Source of the DNA: Haematobia irritans
Lineage: Eukaryota; Arthropoda; Insecta; Diptera; Muscidae
Assembly (NCBI RefSeq): GCF_050003625.1
Contig: NC_134399.1
Coordinates: forward strand, 154,188,473-154,252,472
Direction: 5' to 3'
Length of the DNA: 64,000 bases
The notes under the pieces were generated by a model that did not search any database, was not told where the DNA came from, and saw only the letters and a list, made by a program, of their open reading frames with translations. Made by a program: the position numbers and the translations under genes. Within the stretch, counting starts at the first letter, position 1; the number at the start of each line of letters is the position of its first letter. Shown piece after piece: positions 58,454 to 64,000 of this stretch.

Positions 58454-59941
58454 TATGTATTTTCAAGTAACCCGTTGCGGTTAAGAGCTTTCAATGGAAA
58501 CTATTATCTTTGATTCATGGTGGTGGCTATTTAAGATTTGACTCGGCCTAACTTAAGGCTGTATCAGCGTTGCCAGAATTGTTTCACCAAAAACCGCTAG
58601 ATTTGTCAAAAAAAAACTAGCCAAAAAAAGCTAAAAATGTTAAAAAATAGCTAGAAAAAAAGCTAAATCTTTTTGTATCAAAAGTCACATTTTTGATTGA
58701 AATTTAACAAACTTAAAGGCTTTATTTCACTTAAAATGCATATTATTTTAATTGTATTCATTTTATTTCCATTTCTGTGAGGCTGTAAGAAAATCTATGT
58801 CATATTAGCTCTGTTTGCGTACTCGATACATTTTGATTACAATCACAAATTTTTACTGGAAGTCCTTCATTTATATTTCCTAAAAACTTTTTTCCCGGTA
58901 AACTTGCAATTATCAGCTGGTTAATCACCAATGTCACATAGAATTGCATTAGAAAATATCAATATATTTCGTTTTAACTGAATTAATGATAAATTTGTGA
59001 ACGTGTACACTTCTCCTAATATTACTCAAGAGAATAAAACCCATTCTAACTGTCTTGCAAGTTTATACTGAATAACTTTTATTCGAAAATTTCCCATACA
59101 AACCTATTGTCCAATTTTCGTAAATGTAAATCCATTCCATTAATAAATAGCAGATTTGTTTTGATCCTATCACTACGAATTTTTTGTTGCATTTTTTTTT
59201 TTGATGTTAAAAAAATTATACCACATTCAAAACTTTATTTCCTTAATTATTTCTATGTTCGGTTCCAAAGATTTTGTACACTAATGATTTTGGTATTGAT
59301 TCAGAGTCAAATTTGAATTTATTCGTTTTTTTCAGCTTTTTCTTCATGAGCTACCGCAGTGCTTTAAAAACGTGCTAACGACAACTTAAATTTCCAAATT
59401 CAGACTCGACTTTAAGTAGAAATTATTCTGTGTATACGTTTTTAAAATAAAATGTTGAAAAACCTCTTCTATTTTTGAACGCTATTTTGGTTAGTGGTCA
59501 AGATACAAAAACTCCACAAATTTAAAGACTATTTAATTAATTTTAAGAATTTTTTAGAATTGACCCTAGCCTTCTTTCTTGAAAAGGTACCCATTTTTAA
59601 GTTGAATCACTTAACTATAAAACAGTTTATAACATATAAGAGAAATTCACAAATGCTATTATAACCAAAATTCGCGTTCGTATTTTAAAGACATGAAATC
59701 GTAATTGCTTTGTTTTGGCCAAATAGGCTTAGAAATACATGCTCTGAATGAATAAATAAATAAAAAAAAATAAAAATAAAAATAAATCTTTGGCCTCATG
59801 ACAATATTTTTTCTGTATACAAAGCAATTCACATCTACTATTTTAATTTAGTAATATCATAATAACTTTAGAATACGTATTAAAATAACATAAAAAGGAT
59901 AAACGAGTCAAATGCTATTATTCCTAATAATTTACTGACAG

Positions 59942-61430
59942 TTTTTTTTTTTTTTTTTTATTTTTATTTTATTCAACAATTCAACTTTAATACAATACAA
60001 GTCTGTCCCGCGCCATAAGGCATTAATGGGACTAGTTGGCCAATTATTTATACAATATTAAAAACAAAAATTATACGTATTTAAAAGGTTCATTCATATA
60101 TGATTTAATATTTGTTTCAAATTACAATATTATAAATATTACAATTATAGCAGAAGCGATTCAAAGCTATTGCAAAGATAGTATTTGCTCATTTCCTTAA
60201 ATCTCGATATACGTTGAATGGATTTCAATTCGAGTGGAATATTATTGTAAGTTAAGCCACCTATATAATCAATCCGTTGCTTTGTTTTTTCGAATCTACA
60301 CCTGGGCAAACGCAAATTCATTCTATTCCTTGTATTAAAATTTGTTTGATTCGTATAGAACTTTATTGTATGGTAACCAATGTTGTAATTACACTTGAAA
60401 ACATACTTTAAAATATTATATTTATATAAACCATTGATTGGTAAAATAATTTTTGCAAACTCTTCAAATAGCGACAAGGTTGAGAAATTTGGAGGTAGAT
60501 TAAAAACAACTTTCAAAGCTTTATTTTGCATAGATTGAAGTGATCTTAGCTCACTATTATTTTTATTGTATGCATATGATGTAACCATATAATTTAAATG
60601 CGATTGTATTAAACAGGAAAATATTGTTAATTTTGTCTTTGTGTTTAATTTGTTTTTCATCTTGTAGAGAAATCCAATTGCGGGAGCTATTTTCCTTTTT
60701 AAACTGCGTATATGACAATCCCATGCTAAATTATTTTGTAACATCACGCCTAGATATGTTACGCTTATACATTCATGTATTGATTTTCCATCAATATAGA
60801 CACTGAAATCGTTGTTAACTGAAGGATTTGGTCGAAATCGAATAAGTTTTGTTTTATCAGCGTTCAGAACTAGTCTGTTTACTCGTGCAAACTCACAGAG
60901 TAATGCAGAATCCCTTTCTATGTTTGCACGCAGAGCGATGTCATATTTATAGGGATAGAACAAGCAAATGTCATCAGCGAACATAAATAATTTTCCGATA
61001 AGCTGGAGATTCCGGATATCATTAATAAAAATGGAAAACAATAATGGACCCAAACAACTCCCCTGTGGAACTCCGTGCACTACGGGCCCCACAAAACTTT
61101 TCGATTTACTGACATCAACGTACTGTTTCCTATTCTCCAAAAAACTTCTAAATAATAAAAACTCTTTCCCTCGAATCCCATAGATATGCATTTTTTCCAG
61201 CAATAATTGGTGATCGACAAGATCAAATGCCTTTGAAAAATCAAAAAATACTCCAGCAACTCCATTGAATCCCTCGTCTAAACCACTACAAATAAACTTA
61301 ATTACATTTAATACAGCTTCCTCTGTTCCGCATCCACGCCTAAATCCATATTGATTCTCATAAAGCAAATTATTCGATTCACAGTATGTGTATAATTTAT
61401 ATAAGGAATTTGTATGGTAATAGTAGATTT
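59942..61430 (-). mobile_element. 5'-truncated LINE (CR1/Jockey-type)
   Basis: The poly(A) tail is the T-run at 59942-59959 on the plus strand. The 3' UTR spans 59960-60144. Coding sequence continues to a stop near 61430, where homology to the LINE at 35707 also ends, so it is 5' truncated. Confidence 0.85.
60145..61368 (-). CDS. LINE reverse transcriptase, C-terminal part
   Basis: An intact 407-codon stretch. The first codon here is TTG, and the frame is open about 20 codons further up without ATG, so this is a truncated ORF2. Catalytic motifs: A, FFDFSKAFDLVDH (D43); B, GVPQGSCLGPLLF (99-111); C, MFADD (129-133). After the polymerase core comes the thumb and a C-terminal part with RCRFEKTKQRIDYIGGL. 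The reaction is target-primed reverse transcription of the element's own RNA. No endonuclease is left, so the copy cannot move by itself, but the lack of stops over 1.2 kb marks a young insertion compared with the copy at 35707. Confidence 0.9.
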   Translation of the reverse strand: MLYENQYGFRRGCGTEEAVLNVIKFICSGLDEGFNGVAGVFFDFSKAFDLVDHQLLLEKMHIYGIRGKEFLLFRSFLENRKQYVDVSKSKSFVGPVVHGVPQGSCLGPLLFSIFINDIRNLQLIGKLFMFADDICLFYPYKYDIALRANIERDSALLCEFARVNRLVLNADKTKLIRFRPNPSVNNDFSVYIDGKSIHECISVTYLGVMLQNNLAWDCHIRSLKRKIAPAIGFLYKMKNKLNTKTKLTIFSCLIQSHLNYMVTSYAYNKNNSELRSLQSMQNKALKVVFNLPPNFSTLSLFEEFAKIILPINGLYKYNILKYVFKCNYNIGYHTIKFYTNQTNFNTRNRMNLRLPRCRFEKTKQRIDYIGGLTYNNIPLELKSIQRISRFKEMSKYYLCNSFESLLL

Positions 61431-61849
61431 AAAGTTTACGATAACTTTTATGAAGGAACGAGGAAAAAACTTTACAACGAGGTGTATTTGCTGCAAAAAT
61501 GCCCGCATAATGGCTGGAATAATTATTAAGGCTTCAATTGAGCTTTGAAATGTGCGGAAAACCTTATTCTGGCAGCAAGACTTAGATAAAAACGAAGTTT
61601 TATCCATATTTCAATAGGAACATGTCGAAAAAAAAAACCAAAAATAGCTAAAAGGGTCATGAAAAAAAGCCAGAAAAAAAGCTAAAAGCCAAATGCATTT
61701 TTTCCCCGCTAAACGTCTTCAAAAAAAGCCAAATCTAGCGGGAAAAAAGCTAAATTGGCAACGCTGGGCTGTATATACTTGTTTTGGAATATTTTCCTAG
61801 AGCTGTTAAAATAATCACTCTTTATATATAAGTCTTTAAAGGTTTCTAT

Positions 61850-61918
61850 TATATTTGATTCATAATGATGTGTATTTAAAATTTGGCCCGGTCGACTTTA
61901 GGCCGTGTATACTTGTTC
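61850..61918 (-). repeat. INE-like family 1 head fragment
   Basis: 'aatttggcccggtcgacttt' then 'aggccgtgtatacttgt', a diverged head end. A T-run at 62070-62088 follows. Confidence 0.6.
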
Positions 61919-62163
61919 ATCTTTCTATTTCTGGTAATATTCGTCAGAATATACAGATTCTAACGATAAGCAATGCTATAAATTTATCACCAAGTAACCA
62001 CAAAAAATGACTAAATATCCATAAAAGTATATTAGACATTACTCAATCCCTTAAAATGAGTTTACGTATTTTTTTTTTTTTTTTTTTTGTTATATATAAC
62101 CATAATTTTATATAATAATACACATTCATAAACGTAATCGCCTAGAATACGGTTGTATTTATA

Positions 62164-62361
62164 ATGAGGAAATTTAACCAAATAATTGCCTTTTTAATTT
62201 GTATAACTCTTATTATCGGTATTCAATGTGAACCTCCAAGGGCATATAATATCGATAAATATGATGATTCCCTGAGACATTTAAGTAAACGGGCCCTTTA
62301 TGTAAGTCATAAAAGGAATTGTAGATTTAAACGATATGACGGAAGATGCGTTAAGATGTAA
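62164..62361 (+). CDS. Secreted peptide gene E
   Basis: 65 codons, ATG to TAA. Signal peptide about residues 1-22 (IIAFLICITLIIGIQC), K42-R43 and K50-R51, then N52-C53-x5-D59-G60-R-C62-V-K-M and stop. The end RYDGRCVKM makes the mature form a minimal basic disulfide loop, in outline like thanatin-type hairpin peptides, though that is only resemblance. In A, B and D the exon continues about 20 codons past the motif to a phase-0 GTAAGT. Here a GTAAGT lies at 62402, but the distance from the ATG is 238 nt, one base more than a multiple of three. Either the gene has a +1 frameshift or it really ends early. A TATATAA at 62092-62098 is a weak promoter candidate. Confidence 0.7.
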   Translation: MRKFNQIIAFLICITLIIGIQCEPPRAYNIDKYDDSLRHLSKRALYVSHKRNCRFKRYDGRCVKM

Positions 62362-62456
62362 TGATTTTTATAAGCCTATGGATAATGGATTGAAAGTAGT
62401 GGTAAGTTATGGTTGCTGAATGTTTTTTTTTAATGAAAATATTTCAAATATTTCAG

Positions 62457-62495
62457 TCTGAAGCTACTTATTTTGTGAATGACAAAAACCAAGAG
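62457..62495 (+). pseudogene. Possible exon 2 of gene E
   Basis: After GTAAGT (62402) and 'caaatatttcag' (62456) comes SEATYFVNDKNQE in phase 0, resembling SKVVNGEK of gene A around V-N. The intron would be 55 bp. The exon is out of frame with the stop at 62359, so it is coding only if the upstream frameshift is absent in other alleles. A similar block (ELETTYWVLDG) lies at 62545-62580. The end of this exon is uncertain. Confidence 0.3.
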
Positions 62496-62792
62496 GTACT
62501 AAATTTTGTTTGCTTTTATTATATTCTAGTTCTAGAAAAATGTCCTTGAACTCGAAACTACTTATTGGGTACTGGATGGCTTACATGTATTGTATTATAA
62601 AGTATGTCAAGAATCACTGTTCACATCTAAAATAGATTTACACTTAATTAATTATTGTCATAAAATAAATATGAATTTTTCTTTCAAAACTTGCAGTTTT
62701 TGATAGATATATGTTTAAATACCATATAGTGTGTAACAGGATATTTGAAATGTAATCCCCATTTTCATAAAGTTTCGTTAGCTAACGATCTT

Positions 62793-63081
62793 TTAACCCT
62801 GGACAGTCATCCTTCGTCAAAATGACGACGCGTAATTTCATTTTCGATCTAAAATGCATTTTAGTCGATTGGGAAATGATAAATTTAAGTTATACAAATG
62901 CAAATATTTTATGAATTTTTGTTGTATACTAATTAAAAACAAAATGAATAAGAAAATAAATTCAATTTTGGTTCACATTTTTGCTCACAGTGCAAATTAT
63001 CGCATTTTGAAATAAGCCGTAGTCAAAATGACGAAGGATGACGTTAGTGTACAAAAAATAAGGATGACTGTCCAGGGTTAA
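62793..63081. mobile_element. piggyBac-type MITE 2
   Basis: 281 bp between TTAA sites, the same ends and length as 52599-52887, differing by scattered substitutions. It lies 300 bp past gene E. Confidence 0.85.
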
Positions 63082-63154
63082 ACAGTACTATGGGCATATC
63101 AGTCATCTTGTCCATATATTCCATATGTCATTTAGGAACTTAATTGCTGAAATT

Positions 63155-63260
63155 TTTATACCCTGCGCCACACTGTGCAACAGGGTATTATAAGTTAGTG
63201 CACATGTTTACAAAACCCAGAAGGAGGTGAGATAGACATATGGTGTCTTAGCCGACTTAC
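63155..63260 (-). repeat. INE-like family 2 terminal fragment
   Basis: TATACCCTGCGCCACACTG reversed end, then 'agacatatggtgtcttagcc'. Confidence 0.65.
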
Positions 63261-63548
63261 ATTTTAAGTCTATAGGTTTGGTAGAAGTCTAACAAATTTT
63301 GTTCAGATGGAGACAAATTTAAAAGTACACACAGAAAAGAGATTGGTTGGCAATCGGTTTTAATAATGAACATTCTAATTATGGAACGAAATATCAAGTG
63401 TATCAACAAATATTCTGTATTTACAACATGGGTTCTATTCCTAAGACCATCTGGGAGCGGTGTCAAGAAAATGTTATTTATGGTAATAGACAAATGATTG
63501 GGTTAACCAAATGCTTCAACTTTGAATATTTTTTTGTTTTGGAAATTG
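63261..63548. other. Unique DNA, possible MITE piece
   Basis: 'acacacagaaaagagattgg' at 63330 resembles the end of the element at 57208. No gene supported. Confidence 0.3.
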
Positions 63549-64000
63549 TTTGATATCAAAATTTGGTCAATATAAACTTGACGTATTTCTTTCAATTTTG
63601 CATTTTAAAAAACCTGAACACCCCTCATTTTGAAGGTGTGTGTGTGTGTGTAGAATGTTGCTCCTATTTTGATTTTGGAATTCACTCTTCAGTTGTCAAA
63701 ATGCCGTCGAAGCAAGAAGAGCAGCGTATCAAAATTTTGCTCGCGCATCGCGAAAATCCGAGCTGCTCGAACGCAAAATCGATAAAAGTTGCCAAATCAA
63801 CCGTTACAAATGTAATTAAAGTGTTTGGGGAACGTTTGCCGACAGCCAGGTAGTCTGGATCGGAGGGAAATCGAAAACTGGAAGCCGCTGAGACGACAAA
63901 GAGAGTTGCCGGTAGTTTCAAGCGAAACCCTAACCTCTCTCTCCGAGATGCCGCAAATAAGTGGGTGTATCGTCTGCAACCATGCATCGAGCCAAAAAAC
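63549..64000 (+). mobile_element. DD37E Tc1/mariner-type element, cut by the window edge
   Basis: Begins in a degraded terminal repeat (tgatatcaaaatttggtcaa), then the same 5' region as 36959-38123 reversed, with a (GT)n run at 63639-63651. It retains coding sequence past the point deleted in the other copy. Confidence 0.85.
63701..64000 (+). pseudogene. DD37E transposase N-terminal part, partial
   Basis: Starts MPSKQEEQRIKILLAHREN, the first helix-turn-helix, loses four codons (NAKSIKVAKS against HAKLAKSLKVAKS), then hits TAG at 63851. The frame continues with the second helix region (SFKRNPNLSLRDAANK) that the copy at 37086 lacks. It runs off the window at 64000. Confidence 0.8.

Larger units (their letters stand above)
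58565..61766. mobile_element. hAT-type element containing a LINE
   Basis: Ends CAGCGTTGCCAGAATTG and ATTGGCAACGCTG with a perfect 8-bp target duplication GGCTGTAT (58557-58564, 61767-61774). Subterminal 'ctagatttgtc' / 'caaatctagcgg' and runs of 'aaaaagctaaa' mirror each other. Apart from the LINE there is no transposase frame; 58700-59940 shows nothing I can name. Confidence 0.85.
58515..61785 (-). repeat. INE-like family 1 head split by a hAT element
   Basis: 'catggtggtggctatttaag' to 'ggctgtat' (58515-58564), continued by 'atacttgt' from about 61775. Joined, it is the usual family head end. Confidence 0.7.

Overview
This window is repeat-dominated, AT-rich DNA from an insect, almost certainly a higher fly. 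A muscid such as a horn fly, stable fly or house fly fits best. The reasons are a mariner element with Himar1/irritans-type ends and transposase, INE-1/DINE-like non-autonomous Helitron-type repeats (core 'aaagtatatatattc' followed by (GACG)n), Brachycera-style SINE pieces, short introns and TATA/TCAGTT core promoters. The species assignment is inference.

Genes. Most of the sequence is transposon, but a small set of host-like genes encodes short secreted peptides. A GBP/ENF-like cytokine precursor lies on the minus strand at 2850-3317. Four relatives, here called A-D-B-E, share a signal peptide, usually a dibasic site, and the motif N-C-x5-[D/T]-G-x-C-[V/I]. D is minus (exon 1 9545-9757, exon 2 8796-8867). 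B is plus (19777-20031, probable exon 2 20110-20199). A is plus (35454-35702, exon 2 46772-46837, with an 11-kb intron full of transposons). E is plus (62164-62361, probably frameshifted, with a possible exon 2 at 62457). A, B and D share a phase-0 GTAAGT donor at the same place. A and D end in a tiny second exon with an LW-x5-[WF]-I motif. B and D have textbook TATA-Inr promoters. The upstream DNA of A and B is duplicated, and a third copy of it (12495-12867) has no gene attached.

Repeats. (1) A 29-bp unit built around the palindrome TTTCTATAGAAA forms at least fourteen arrays in both orientations. (2) Two related INE-like families start ACAAGTA and end GGGTATA. Each carries internal tandem units of about 150 bp; family 1 also carries the 29-bp array. 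Their 150-bp periodicity (50 codons) creates most of the long spurious open frames. (3) Two Helitrons with TC...CTAG ends (24879-26824, 47643-49867) and one fragment. (4) hAT-type elements with 8-bp target duplications: 32039-32422, 52470-56868, 53283-55087 and 58565-61766. (5) Tc1/mariner elements: a DD37E element 36959-38123 and a second copy at the right edge, a Himar-like mariner 39112-40394 and a 3' fragment 11471-11853, a pogo/Tigger-like element 29368-30742, and TA-flanked MITEs. (6) Two 281-bp piggyBac-type MITEs flanked by TTAA. (7) LINE copies at 35707-39109 (plus), 59942-61430 (minus) and 55700-56427 (RNase H end), plus SINE pieces.

Nesting is deep. Gene A's intron holds a LINE split by a DD37E transposon, a mariner, and an INE element split by two MITEs, one of which carries another INE element. 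The region 52470-56868 is a hAT containing a repeat that contains a second hAT with a BED zinc finger. I see no tRNA, rRNA or CRISPR.
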